From: Corynebacterium frankenforstense | GTDB lineage: Bacteria; Actinomycetota; Actinomycetes; Mycobacteriales; Mycobacteriaceae | NCBI RefSeq assembly: GCF_030211955.1 | Contig: NZ_JASODI010000015.1 | Coordinates: forward strand, 1-64,000 | DNA length: 64,000 nt | Reading direction: 5' to 3' | In this document: in pieces, positions 26,230-34,915 of the stretch | Numbering within the stretch: position 1 is the stretch's first letter | Layout of the letters: each line of letters starts with the position of its first letter | Program-made: the position numbers and the translations under genes | The notes under the pieces: generated by a model | What the model was told of the DNA's origin: nothing | The model's input: only the letters and a program-made list of their open reading frames with translations | The model's database searches: none

Positions 26230-27951
26230 CTACTTCTCGTTCTTCTCCAGGATCTTGAGCAGCTCTTCGCGCACCTCGCGGCGGCGGATCTTGCCCATCT
26301 GATCCCGGGCGAGCTCCTCGAAGTGGTAGAAGGTGCGCGGCACCTTGTAGCGGGTCAGACGCTCACGGGCGAACTCCTTGAGTCCCTCCGGATCCAGCGC
26401 CGCGCCCTCGTTGAGGGTCACGCACGCCACGACGGACTCGGAGCCGTCGCCACGCGGCACGCCCACCACGGCGAGGGTCTCGATTGCCGGGTGCTCGCGC
26501 AGCGCCTCCTCGACCTCGGCCGGGTAGACGTTGAAGCCGCCGGTGATGATGACCTCCTTGATGCGGGCCACCAGGCGGACGAAGCCGTCCTCCTCCATCA
26601 CCGCGATGTCACCGGTGCGGTACCAGCCGTCGTGGAAGCTCTTCTCCGTGGCCTCCGGGTTGTTCAGGTAGCCCTTGAACACCTGCGGGCCCTTGACCAG
26701 CAGCTCGCCCTTCTCGCCGTAGGGCATCGTGCGGTCCAGGTTCTCCGGGTCGGCGATGCGCACGTCGGTGTCCGGGAACGGCACGCCCACGTAGCCGGGG
26801 CGGCGGTGCTCGCTCATCGGGTTACCGGTCACGATCGGGGAGGTCTCCGTCAGCCCGTAGCCCTCGACGAGTAGTCCGCCGGTCATCTCCTCCCAGCGCC
26901 GGACCGTCGAGACCGGCAGCGTGGACGCGCCCGAGAAGGAGTTGCGCACGCCCTCGATCTTCACGCCCTTCTTCTGGGCGGTCTCCACGATCTTCTCGTA
27001 GAGGGTCGGCACGCCCGGGATCCACGTCGGCGGATGCTTCTTGAACACGTCCATGATCAGGTCCATCTGCGGGCTCGGCAGCAGCACGAGCTCGCCGCCG
27101 ATGAGCATCATCAGCGCGTAGTTCATGGTCATGCCGTAGGCGTGGAAACCCGGCAGCGCGGCGAGCATGCGCTCCGGCTGCTCGCCGAGGCCCGGCACCC
27201 AGTACTTGCCCTGCAGCAGGTTGGCGTAGATGTTGCCGTGGCTGAGCTGCGCGCCCTTCGGCGAGCCGGTGGTGCCCGAGGTGTAGAGGATCAGCGCCAC
27301 CGAGTCGCGGGTGACCTCCTCGGGGGTCTCGACGTCGTCGCCGTTGCCGCCCAGTCGCGGCGAGAGCAGCATCGCCCAGGGCAGCGAGTTCGGCGCCGGC
27401 GCGGTCAGCTGGTCGCGCTTCTTGCGCAGCATCGGCAGCGGCAGCTTCAGCGCCAGCTGCATGGTCCTCGGCATCTCGTCGATCATGTTGACCGTGACGA
27501 TCGTCTCCAGCTCGGACTGCCCACGCAGCCGCTCGAAGACGGGCGCGGCCTTGTCCCAGACGACGGCGACGCGCGCGGCGTGGTCCTGGAAGGGCCCGCG
27601 CAGCTCGGGGGTGGTGTAGAGCGGGTTGTGCTCGACGACGGTCGCGCCCAGCTTGAGCACGGCGTAGAAAATGACGAGGTGCTGCGGGCAGTTCGGCAGC
27701 GCGACGGCCACGCGGTCGCCCGGGCGCACGCCCAGGGCGCGCAGGCCGGCGGCCGCGGCGCGCACCTGGCGGTCGATCTCCGCGACGGTCAACGAGCGGC
27801 CGAAGAACCAGGTGGCGGGCTTGCCGGGGTTCACGGCGAGGTTGTTGTCGTAGATGTCGAGCAGCGTGGTCTCGCCGTAGTCGAGGTGGTGCGGGGTCCA
27901 GTCCCCGTAGTGCTGCAGCCAGATGCGGTCTTTGTCGGTCGTCTCGGTCAT
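26230..27951 (-). CDS. fadD: Long-chain fatty acid-CoA ligase (AMP-forming)
   Basis: A 573-residue ANL-superfamily enzyme that activates fatty acids with ATP to acyl-AMP and then acyl-CoA. Motifs: ILYTSGTTGSPKGAQLSHGN (P-loop), YGLTETSPIV, YRTGDIAVMEEDGF and IKEVIITGGFNVYPAEVEEA. The C-terminal catalytic lysine lies in DQMGKIRR. Length is normal for FadD. It converges on the HNH gene with a 52-base gap and is divergent from mshA. Exact chain-length preference cannot be judged from sequence. Confidence 0.9.
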   Translation of the reverse strand: MTETTDKDRIWLQHYGDWTPHHLDYGETTLLDIYDNNLAVNPGKPATWFFGRSLTVAEIDRQVRAAAAGLRALGVRPGDRVAVALPNCPQHLVIFYAVLKLGATVVEHNPLYTTPELRGPFQDHAARVAVVWDKAAPVFERLRGQSELETIVTVNMIDEMPRTMQLALKLPLPMLRKKRDQLTAPAPNSLPWAMLLSPRLGGNGDDVETPEEVTRDSVALILYTSGTTGSPKGAQLSHGNIYANLLQGKYWVPGLGEQPERMLAALPGFHAYGMTMNYALMMLIGGELVLLPSPQMDLIMDVFKKHPPTWIPGVPTLYEKIVETAQKKGVKIEGVRNSFSGASTLPVSTVRRWEEMTGGLLVEGYGLTETSPIVTGNPMSEHRRPGYVGVPFPDTDVRIADPENLDRTMPYGEKGELLVKGPQVFKGYLNNPEATEKSFHDGWYRTGDIAVMEEDGFVRLVARIKEVIITGGFNVYPAEVEEALREHPAIETLAVVGVPRGDGSESVVACVTLNEGAALDPEGLKEFARERLTRYKVPRTFYHFEELARDQMGKIRRREVREELLKILEKNEK

Positions 27952-28002
27952 GTGCTGGGCGGTCCTTCCGGGATCCTGTCCGGGTGCGGTGCGCCGTGGC
28001 GC

Positions 28003-28072
28003 TTTCCGACGCCCGCGCCCCGCGCCCGGGGCGTGAACGGATCGGTCGCCGCGGTGCGGCGTCGTCGCTTGC
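28003..28072. repeat. Degenerate interspersed palindromic element
   Basis: TTTCCGACGCCCGCGC (28003-28018) faces GCGGCGTCGTCGCTTG (about 28056-28071), a worn version of the usual right arm. It lies in the divergent spacer between the ligase gene and mshA. Confidence 0.45.
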
Positions 28073-28202
28073 GTGGTCGGTGTCGAAGTTACTGGAACGT
28101 AAGTTCTTGTTTCCCCGAGTATAAGCGTGACCCCGCGTGGTCTTCAGTCTGAGGGGTGCGCACTCCCCGTCCCCGCCCCGCGGACGGCCGTACGATGAAC
28201 GC

Positions 28203-29465
28203 ATGCGCGTTGCGATCATCTCCATGCACACCTCCCCGCTCGAGCAGCCGGGCACGGGCGACGCCGGCGGCATGAACGTCTACGTCCACGCCACGGCCCG
28301 CGAGCTCGCGCGCAAGGGCGTGCAGGTGGACGTCTACACGCGGGCGACCCGGCCGAGCCAGGGCGAGGTGGTCCACGTCGAGGACAACTACGACGTGGTC
28401 AACGTCGTCGCCGGCCCCTACGAGGGGCTGGCCAAGGAGGAGCTGTCGACGCAGCTGGCGGCCTTCACCGGCGGCGTGCTCGCCCACGCCCGCTGCGAGG
28501 GGCTGAGCTACGACCTGATCCACTCGCACTACTGGCTCTCGGGGCAGGTCGGCTGGCTGCTGCGCGACCTGTGGGGCGTGCCGCAGGTGCACACGGCGCA
28601 CACCCTGGCGGCCGTGAAGAACCTCTCGCGCTCGGCGGGCGACACCGCGGAGAGCGAGGCGCGGCGCATCTGCGAGCAGCAGATCGTCGACAACGCCGAC
28701 TGCCTGGTCGTCAACACCGAGGAGGAGGCGCGCGACCTGATGTCCCACTACGACGCCCAGGGCCGCGACATCGCCGTCGTTTCCCCGGGTGCGGACACCG
28801 AGCTCTACACCCCGGGCACCGACCGCAACACCGAGCGCGCCCGCCGCGAGCTGGGCGTGCCGATGCAGGCGAAGGTGGTCGCCTTCGTCGGCCGGCTCCA
28901 GGAGTTCAAGGGGCCGCAGGTGCTCATCCGCGCCGCCGCCGAGATGGTCGCCGCCCGCCCCGACCGTCCGCTGCGCGTGCTCGTCTGTGGTGGGGCCTCG
29001 GGCACGCGGGCGACGACCGAGCAATACCATCGCCTGGCCGAGGAGCTCGGCGCGGCCGGTGTGGTCCGCTTCCTCGACCCGCGCCCGCCGGAGGAGCTCG
29101 TCGGCATCTACCGCGCCGCCGACATCGTGGCCGTGCCCAGCTACAACGAGTCCTTCGGCCTGGTCGCCCTCGAGGGGCAGGCCTCGGGCACCCCGGTCGT
29201 CGCCGCGCGCGTCGGTGGGCTGCCCTACGCCGTCGCGGACGGGGAGACAGGTCTGCTCGTCGACGGCCACGACCCGGCCGACTGGGCCCGCGCCCTCGGC
29301 GAGCTCCTCGACGACGACGAGCGTCGCATCCGCATGGGTGAGGCCGCCGTCGGCCACGCCGCCGAGTTCTCCTGGGCTGCCAGCGCCGACGCGCTGCTCG
29401 ACGTCTACCGCCCGCTGGTCAACCGCGGCGTGCCGGACTGCCAGGAGCGCAACGCCGCCGGCTAG
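28203..29465 (+). CDS. mshA: D-inositol-3-phosphate glycosyltransferase (mycothiol synthesis)
   Basis: A 420-residue GT4 enzyme that transfers GlcNAc from UDP-GlcNAc to inositol phosphate, the first step of mycothiol, the main low-molecular-weight thiol of actinobacteria. The N-terminal [16 protein letters not shown] loop is diagnostic of Msh[15 protein letters not shown] opens the nucleotide-sugar domain and [16 protein letters not shown] carries the EX7E-type donor-binding glutamates. A TACGAT box at 28191-28196 lies six bases before the ATG, so a leaderless message is likely. It heads a gene order shared with mycobacteria. Confidence 0.95.
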   Translation: MRVAIISMHTSPLEQPGTGDAGGMNVYVHATARELARKGVQVDVYTRATRPSQGEVVHVEDNYDVVNVVAGPYEGLAKEELSTQLAAFTGGVLAHARCEGLSYDLIHSHYWLSGQVGWLLRDLWGVPQVHTAHTLAAVKNLSRSAGDTAESEARRICEQQIVDNADCLVVNTEEEARDLMSHYDAQGRDIAVVSPGADTELYTPGTDRNTERARRELGVPMQAKVVAFVGRLQEFKGPQVLIRAAAEMVAARPDRPLRVLVCGGASGTRATTEQYHRLAEELGAAGVVRFLDPRPPEELVGIYRAADIVAVPSYNESFGLVALEGQASGTPVVAARVGGLPYAVADGETGLLVDGHDPADWARALGELLDDDERRIRMGEAAVGHAAEFSWAASADALLDVYRPLVNRGVPDCQERNAAG

Positions 29466-29491
29466 AAGTTCAGCTCCCGGCGCCGCCGGTG

Positions 29492-29570
29492 ATTTCCGAC
29501 GCCGCGCCCCACGCCGTGCGCGGTTCCCGTTCCGTGCGTGTCCCACGCCGTGCGCGGTTCCCGTGCCGTG
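29492..29570 (+). repeat. Repeat arm with tandem 23-base direct repeats
   Basis: A TTTCCGACGCCGCG arm (29492-29505) of the interspersed family runs into two perfect 23-base copies beginning CCCACGCCGTGCGCGG, at 29508-29530 and 29542-29564. The 18-base core at 29553-29570 recurs exactly at 55029-55046, next to another arm of the same family. Confidence 0.6.
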
Positions 29571-29579
29571 TGCCTGGCG

Positions 29580-29668
29580 GGCCACGTTCCCGCGCGCATG
29601 AACGGTGCGTCCACCCACGTGCCCGTCCGCATCGACCGCCGGCCACGTTCCCGCGCATGAACGGTGCG
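29580..29668 (+). repeat. Second pair of direct repeats in the mshA-gpmA spacer
   Basis: A near-identical sequence starting GGCCACGTTCCCGCGC and ending ATGAACGGTGCG occurs at 29580-29609 and 29641-29668; the first copy has two extra bases (GC). The 428-base spacer 29466-29893 holds no gene that I can support, only these repeats and the gpmA upstream signals. Confidence 0.6.
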
Positions 29669-29893
29669 CTCCGCCGTGGTCCCCGCACAATTCTCGCACT
29701 GTCCGATTCCGCCCGTACGGACACGCCGACGCTGCACGGGAACGCCGCGGGGGTGCCGCGGGGGCCTCGGAAAGCGCCCACGACGCGCGTCGGGCGCGGC
29801 GGTAGGGCAGACGCGCCGTCGTAAATGTCCGGATATGCCCGGTCGGGCACCCGTGGGCGGCGAGACGGGCAAAAACATGGCAGAATGGTCGCC

Positions 29894-30637
29894 ATGAGCA
29901 ACGGAAAGCTGATTCTGCTCCGGCACGGCCAGAGCGAATGGAACGAGTCCAACCAGTTCACCGGCTGGGTCGACGTCAACCTGACCGAGAAGGGCCGCCA
30001 GGAGGCCATCGCCGGCGGCAAGCTCCTCAAGGAGAAGGGCGTCCTGCCGGACGTCGTCTACACCTCCCTGCTGCGCCGCGCGATCTCCACCGCCAACCTG
30101 GCGCTGGACGCGGCCGACCGCCACTGGATCCCCGTCATCCGCAACTGGCGCCTCAACGAGCGCCACTACGGCAAGCTGCAGGGTCTGAACAAGGCCGAGA
30201 TCCGCGAGAAGTTCGGCGAGGAGCAGTTCATGGAGTGGCGCCGCTCCTACGGCACCCCGCCGCCGGAGATCGACGCCGACAACGAGTACTCCCAGGTCGG
30301 CGACCCGCGCTACTACAACCTGCCGCAGGTCCCGCTGACCGAGTGCCTCAAGGACGTCGTCGCCCGCTTCGTCCCGTACTTCACCGACAACATCCTGCCG
30401 CGCGCCGCCAAGGGCGAGCAGGTCCTCGTCGCCGCGCACGGCAACTCCCTGCGCGCCCTGGTCAAGTACCTGGACAACATCTCCGACGACGACATCGCCG
30501 GTCTGAACATCCCGACCGGCCAGCCGCTGGTCTACGAGATCAACGAGGACGGCTCCGTCGCCAACCCGGGCGGCACCTACCTGGATCCCGAGGCCGCCGC
30601 CGCCGGCGCCGCCGCCGTCGCCTCGCAGGGTAAGTAA
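29894..30637 (+). CDS. gpmA: 2,3-bisphosphoglycerate-dependent phosphoglycerate mutase
   Basis: A 247-residue glycolytic enzyme interconverting 3- and 2-phosphoglycerate through a phosphohistidine. The catalytic [20 protein letters not shown] lies at the N-terminus, RRAIST and the proton-donor region [13 protein letters not shown] follow, and [17 protein letters not shown] carries the second catalytic His. No ribosome binding site precedes the ATG; CAGAAT at 29881-29886 seven bases upstream suggests a leaderless message. The senX3 gene begins 16 bases after the stop. Confidence 0.95.
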   Translation: MSNGKLILLRHGQSEWNESNQFTGWVDVNLTEKGRQEAIAGGKLLKEKGVLPDVVYTSLLRRAISTANLALDAADRHWIPVIRNWRLNERHYGKLQGLNKAEIREKFGEEQFMEWRRSYGTPPPEIDADNEYSQVGDPRYYNLPQVPLTECLKDVVARFVPYFTDNILPRAAKGEQVLVAAHGNSLRALVKYLDNISDDDIAGLNIPTGQPLVYEINEDGSVANPGGTYLDPEAAAAGAAAVASQGK

Positions 30638-30653
30638 CGGAACAAATTCCGTC

Positions 30654-32069
30654 TTGACCTGGCAGATCCTCCTCGCTTTCGTGGCGGGGGCGGCCCTCGC
30701 AGGGCTGCTCCCGCCACTTCTGGCGTTCCTGCGTCGTCACCTGCGGCGCTACCGCTCGGCCGCCACGCTCGAGGAGAACCAGGTCACCACGGTCAGCCAG
30801 GTGCTCCACCTGGCGATCCAGGGCTCGCCGACGGGCATCGTCGTCCTTGACCGCGGGGGCGAGGTGGTGCTCTCCAACGGCTGGGCCCACGAGATGAGCC
30901 TCGTCCACGAACGCAGCGTGCTGCCCGAGGTGTGGGAGCTCGCGCTGCGCGCCTACGAGGACAAGGAGACCCACACCCTCGACCTCAACCTGCCAGAGCG
31001 GCGCACCGGCTCGCGGGTGACCTCGGTGCGCGTGGTGGTCAAGCCGCTGACGCTGGTCGACGACCGCTTCACCATCGTCTACGGCACCGACGAGTCCGAG
31101 AACGTGCGCATGGAGAACGCCCGCCGCGACTTCGTGGCCAACGTCTCCCACGAGCTCAAGACCCCGGTCGGCGGTATGGCGCTGCTCGCCGAGGCGCTCA
31201 CCGAGTCCGCCGAGGACCCCGAGCAGGTCCAGTACTTCGGCAAGCGCCTGCACACCGAGGCACTGCGCATGTCGGACCTGATCACCGAGCTGATCAGCCT
31301 GTCCAAGCTGCAGGGCGCCGAGGCCCTGCCCGAGATGGAGCCCGTCTCCGTCGACGCCGTCATCGACGAGGCCATCGCCCGCAACCAGCTGGCCGCCGAG
31401 AACCACAAGATGACCCTGACCCGCGGCAAGCGCTCCGGCGTCTACGTCAACGGCGACAAGTCGCTGCTGGTCACCGCCGTGTCGAACCTGGTGTCGAACG
31501 CGATCCACTACTCCTCGGAGTCCATGCCGGTCTCCCTGACGCAGAAGATCGTGGACAGCGACGTCATCCAGATCCGCGTGACCGACCGCGGCATCGGCAT
31601 CGACGCCGAGGATCAGAAGCGCGTCTTCGAGCGTTTCTTCCGCGTGGACAAGGCCCGGTCGCGTTCCACGGGCGGCACCGGACTGGGGCTGGCCATCGTC
31701 AAACACGTCGTCGCCAACCACGGCGGTAACATTAGGTTGTGGTCGAAACCGGGCACGGGTTCGACCTTCACCGTGGAACTTCCCATCTACCGTCCCGAGG
31801 ACTCCGCCGACCCGGCAGACCCGGACCACCCGGCGGCCGAGGACGTCGTCGGTGGACCGGACCGTCCGGGCCGCCAGGCGAGGCAGGCCGCGGCCGGCAG
31901 GGTCGGCAAGGCCGGTCACCCCGGCAAGGCCGGGTCGACGGGCGGCGCCGACCGTGACGGACGTGGCGGCCGGGACGGACGGGATGACCATGGTGAACAG
32001 CAGGCAGACGGACCGCTGCGCAAGGCGGTCTCGCGGGTGACCGCCAGGAGAAAGGACAAGACACAATGA
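30654..32069 (+). CDS. senX3: Sensor histidine kinase SenX3
   Basis: A 471-residue membrane kinase partnered with RegX3; in actinobacteria the pair responds to phosphate limitation. A membrane segment covers about residues 3-25, a PAS-like region about 55-145, and the dimerisation domain holds phospho-accepting His166 in FVANVSHELKTPVGG. ATP-binding motifs are NLVSNAIHYSSE, DRGIGIDAEDQ and GGTGLGLAIVKHV. After about residue 380 comes a low-complexity Asp/Pro/Gly/Arg tail of some 90 residues, longer than I expect for SenX3. TTG is the start codon chosen. The stop overlaps regX3 (ATGA). Confidence 0.88.
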   Translation: MTWQILLAFVAGAALAGLLPPLLAFLRRHLRRYRSAATLEENQVTTVSQVLHLAIQGSPTGIVVLDRGGEVVLSNGWAHEMSLVHERSVLPEVWELALRAYEDKETHTLDLNLPERRTGSRVTSVRVVVKPLTLVDDRFTIVYGTDESENVRMENARRDFVANVSHELKTPVGGMALLAEALTESAEDPEQVQYFGKRLHTEALRMSDLITELISLSKLQGAEALPEMEPVSVDAVIDEAIARNQLAAENHKMTLTRGKRSGVYVNGDKSLLVTAVSNLVSNAIHYSSESMPVSLTQKIVDSDVIQIRVTDRGIGIDAEDQKRVFERFFRVDKARSRSTGGTGLGLAIVKHVVANHGGNIRLWSKPGTGSTFTVELPIYRPEDSADPADPDHPAAEDVVGGPDRPGRQARQAAAGRVGKAGHPGKAGSTGGADRDGRGGRDGRDDHGEQQADGPLRKAVSRVTARRKDKTQ

Positions 32070-32758
32070 CCACCATCCTCATCGTCGAAGACGAGGAGTC
32101 ACTGGCGGATCCGCTGGCCTTCCTGCTGAACAAGGAGGGTTTCGAGACGGTCATCGCCGGCGACGGCCCGACCGCCCTCGAGGAGTTCGAGGCCCACGAC
32201 ATCGACATCGTCCTGCTCGACCTGATGCTGCCGGGCATGTCCGGCACCGACGTGTGCAAGCAGCTGCGCACCACCTCGAACGTCCCGGTGATCATGGTCA
32301 CCGCGCGCGACTCCGAGATCGACAAGGTCGTCGGCCTCGAGCTGGGCGCCGACGACTACGTGACCAAACCGTACTCCTCGCGCGAGCTGATCGCCCGCAT
32401 CCGCGCCGTCCTGCGCCGCCAGGCCGTCGACACCGAGGAGTCCGAGGAGGAGCCCGAGCGCGTCCTCGAGGTCGGCCGCGTGCGCATGGACGTCGAGCGC
32501 CACACCGTCACCGTCGACGGCGAGCCGGTCAACATGCCGCTCAAGGAGTTCGACCTGCTCGAGTACCTGCTGCGCAACGCCGGGCGCGTGCTCACCCGCG
32601 GCCAGCTGATCGACCGCATCTGGGGCGCGGACTACGTCGGCGACACCAAGACCCTCGACGTGCACGTCAAGCGTCTGCGCTCGAAGATCGAGCAGGTGCC
32701 CTCCCGCCCGCGCAACCTCGTCACGGTCCGCGGCCTGGGCTACAAGTTCGAGGCCTGA
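32066..32758 (+). CDS. regX3: Response regulator RegX3 (OmpR family)
   Basis: A 230-residue two-component regulator. The receiver domain has the phosphorylation site Asp52 in IVLLDLMLPG, acidic residues in VEDEESL, and the conserved Lys in DYVTKPYSSREL. The C-terminal winged helix covers about 130-228, with PLKEFDLLEYLLRNAGRVLTR and VDVHVKRLRSKI-type sequence (here LDVHVKRLRSKIE). It overlaps senX3 by four bases, so the two are coexpressed. A hairpin terminator follows. Confidence 0.93.
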   Translation: MTTILIVEDEESLADPLAFLLNKEGFETVIAGDGPTALEEFEAHDIDIVLLDLMLPGMSGTDVCKQLRTTSNVPVIMVTARDSEIDKVVGLELGADDYVTKPYSSRELIARIRAVLRRQAVDTEESEEEPERVLEVGRVRMDVERHTVTVDGEPVNMPLKEFDLLEYLLRNAGRVLTRGQLIDRIWGADYVGDTKTLDVHVKRLRSKIEQVPSRPRNLVTVRGLGYKFEA

Positions 32759-32778
32759 GCCGGTCGGGCCCGGTCACC

Positions 32779-32812
32779 GTCCCGCCCGCCCACCCGGCGG
32801 AGCGGGACTTTC
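32779..32812 (+). terminator. senX3-regX3 terminator
   Basis: Perfect 7-base arms GTCCCGC (32779-32785) and GCGGGAC (32802-32808) are followed directly by TTTC, 20 bases after the regX3 stop. Confidence 0.7.
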
Positions 32813-32830
32813 GCGCGCTCGGGGCGGGGC

Positions 32831-32859
32831 GCGGCGTCGTCAATTGACGACGTCCCGCA
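32831..32859. repeat. Two palindromic element ends joined head to head
   Basis: CGTCGTCAATTGACGACG (32835-32852) is a perfect 18-base palindrome formed by a right arm (GCGGCGTCGTCAA) running straight into a left arm (TTGACGACGTCCCG). They share the central AATT. It lies between convergent regX3 and the Cys-rich gene. Confidence 0.7.
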
Positions 32860-32989
32860 GCGCGCCCAGGCGCGCACCTGTGGCGAGGTGCGTGGGGCGG
32901 CGCCCCGCGGCGCCGCGGGGAAGGGGCGTCGGTGTGCGTCGGCGGGTGTCCCCGTGTCGGGCGGGGCCTGCGCAGGGAGCGTGCTCTGG

Positions 32990-33940
32990 CTAGCTCCGCG
33001 ACTCGAGGTTGGCGCGGGTGGCGGGGTGCGCCGGCCAGGCGACCGTGGGATCCTCGACGGCGGCCGCGGCGGCCTCGCGCAGGCGGGCGCGCTCGCGGCA
33101 GTGCTCGGCGAGCCGCTCGTAGGCGGCGTCGCCCATCAGGCCGCGCAGCTCCGACTCCTGGTGCTGCCAGACGGGGCGCTCGGCGGTGTGGCAGCGCGGC
33201 GCGCCCGTGCACCACCAGTCGAGGTCCTCGCCGCCGTCGCCCCAGGTGCGCCGCTCGTACTCGCCGATGACGGTGCGCAGGATCTCCCGGCCGTCGTCGC
33301 GGGTGACCCAGCGCTCGTCGCGGTTGAAGGGCACCTGCCAGCAGACCTCGGGCTTGGCCTCGGTGATGTCGACGCCTTGCGCGACGGCCCACTGGTGCAG
33401 CGCGCAGCCGGCGCCCGTCGCCCAGCCAGCGCGGTTGGCGAAGATGCACGCCCCGTCGACGACCTTCGTCTTCAGGGCGGGCTCGGGCTCGCCGTCCTCG
33501 TCGTCGAGCTCGTCCCAGACCAGCCACGGCTCGATCTCGGCCTCGACGGCCACTCCGGCGTAGTCGCCGGTGCCCGCCAGCCAGTCGTCGGTGCCCTCGG
33601 GGCGCAGCTGCCAGAAGCGCGCCGGCATCTGCGCGACACGCTCGACCAGATTCTCCCGGTCGGCCTCGTCGCTGAGGAAGGCGCCGTGCACGCAGCAGCC
33701 GACCTCGGGGAGGGCGGCGTCGATGCCGTGGCACTCCGGGGTGCCGAAGGCGCACTCCCAGTACGACTCGACCCAGGTCAGGTCCACGGAGAAGACGTGC
33801 TGGGGGTCCTCGGGGTCGGGGAACTCAAAGATCTCCCGGGCGAAGTCCGGGGGCACCTCACGGCCGGCGGTGATGGAGCGGCCGGCCGGGGACGCCTCCG
33901 GGAAGCCGAGGAACACCGGGGTCGACTGCGGGTGATTCAC
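32990..33940 (-). CDS. Conserved Cys-rich actinobacterial protein, unknown function
   Basis: A 316-residue protein matching by position and size the conserved hypothetical gene between regX3 and ppx in mycobacteria. No known domain is recognised with confidence. It has many cysteines and histidines in suggestive spacing: [43 protein letters not shown] and [11 protein letters not shown]. This looks like a metal- or cluster-binding protein, as in YkgJ/DUF3109-type Cys-cluster proteins, but that is an inference. The GTG start is supported by a TACCGT box eight bases before it on the minus strand. It is divergent from ppx across a palindrome. Confidence 0.72.
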   Translation of the reverse strand: MNHPQSTPVFLGFPEASPAGRSITAGREVPPDFAREIFEFPDPEDPQHVFSVDLTWVESYWECAFGTPECHGIDAALPEVGCCVHGAFLSDEADRENLVERVAQMPARFWQLRPEGTDDWLAGTGDYAGVAVEAEIEPWLVWDELDDEDGEPEPALKTKVVDGACIFANRAGWATGAGCALHQWAVAQGVDITEAKPEVCWQVPFNRDERWVTRDDGREILRTVIGEYERRTWGDGGEDLDWWCTGAPRCHTAERPVWQHQESELRGLMGDAAYERLAEHCRERARLREAAAAAVEDPTVAWPAHPATRANLESRS

Positions 33941-33948
33941 ACCTGCTT

Positions 33949-33967
33949 ACGGTAGACCGTCTACCCT
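33949..33967. promoter_or_regulatory. Overlapping divergent promoters with perfect palindrome
   Basis: A perfect 15-base palindrome GGTAGACCGTCTACC (33951-33965) overlaps two opposed -10 boxes. TACCCT (33962-33967) faces ppx, seven bases before its GTG. TACCGT on the minus strand (33954-33949) faces the Cys-rich gene, eight bases before its GTG. A protein bound here would block both. Confidence 0.55.
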
Positions 33968-33974
33968 GATGGGT

Positions 33975-34904
33975 GTGCGACTAGGTGTATTGGACGTGGG
34001 CAGCAACACTGTCCACCTCGTGGCGGTCGATGCGACGGCCGGTGGCCGGCCGACCCCGATGAGTGACTGGAAGACGTCGTTGCGGCTCGTCGAGCTCGTC
34101 GACGACGACGGAGCGATCGACGAGCGCGGGCTGAAGAAGCTGACCAAGGCGGTCTCCGAGGCCGCCGAGCTCTCCCAGCAGCTCGGGTGCGACGAGGTGA
34201 TCCCCTTCGCCACGTCGGCCGTGCGATCGGCGACCAACCGGAAGGAGGTCATCGAGCACGTCGCCAAGAAGACGGGCATCACGCTCGAGATCCTCTCCGG
34301 CGAGGACGAGGCGCGCCTGACGTTCCTCGCCGCGCGCCGTTGGTACGGCTGGTCGGCCGGGCGGATCGCCAACCTTGACATCGGCGGCGGCTCGCTCGAG
34401 ATCAGCACCGGCTCCGACGAGCACCCCGACGTGGCGTACTCGCTCGACCTGGGCGCCGGCCGCCTGACCCACGCGTGGTTCGACACGGACCCGCCCGAGC
34501 GCAAGAAGATCAACCTGCTGCGCGACTACATCGACGCCGAGCTCGCCGAGCCCGCGAAGATGATGCGCGCCTTCGGCGAGCCGCGCGTGGCTGCGGCGAC
34601 CTCGAAGACCTTCCGCACGCTCGCCCGCCTCACCGGTGCAGCGCCGTCCTCGGCCGGCCCCTTCACCAAGCGGACCCTGACCGCCCCCGGCCTGCGCCAG
34701 CTCATCGCGTTCATCTCGCGCATGACGGCCAGCGACCGCGCGGAGCTCGAGGGTGTCAGCGCCGACCGCTCGCACCAGATCGTCGCCGGTGCGCTGGTCG
34801 CGGAGGCGTCCATGCGTGCCCTCGGCCTCGAGGAGCTCGACATCTGCCCGTGGGCGCTGCGTGAGGGTGTCATCCTGCAGCGCATCGACAAGGGCCTCGA
34901 ATAG
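33975..34904 (+). CDS. ppx: Ppx/GppA family exopolyphosphatase
   Basis: A 309-residue enzyme of the short actinobacterial Ppx class (ppx2-like) that releases phosphate from polyphosphate or hydrolyses pppGpp. Phosphate-loop motifs [17 protein letters not shown] and [15 protein letters not shown] are clear, with [13 protein letters not shown] between them. GTG at 33975 is preferred over the ATG at 33969 because TACCCT sits seven bases before it and the protein then begins [12 protein letters not shown], as usual for the family. Its place beside the phosphate-responsive senX3-regX3 pair fits polyphosphate turnover. Confidence 0.9.
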   Translation: MRLGVLDVGSNTVHLVAVDATAGGRPTPMSDWKTSLRLVELVDDDGAIDERGLKKLTKAVSEAAELSQQLGCDEVIPFATSAVRSATNRKEVIEHVAKKTGITLEILSGEDEARLTFLAARRWYGWSAGRIANLDIGGGSLEISTGSDEHPDVAYSLDLGAGRLTHAWFDTDPPERKKINLLRDYIDAELAEPAKMMRAFGEPRVAAATSKTFRTLARLTGAAPSSAGPFTKRTLTAPGLRQLIAFISRMTASDRAELEGVSADRSHQIVAGALVAEASMRALGLEELDICPWALREGVILQRIDKGLE

Positions 34905-34915
34905 AAAGGGACACC

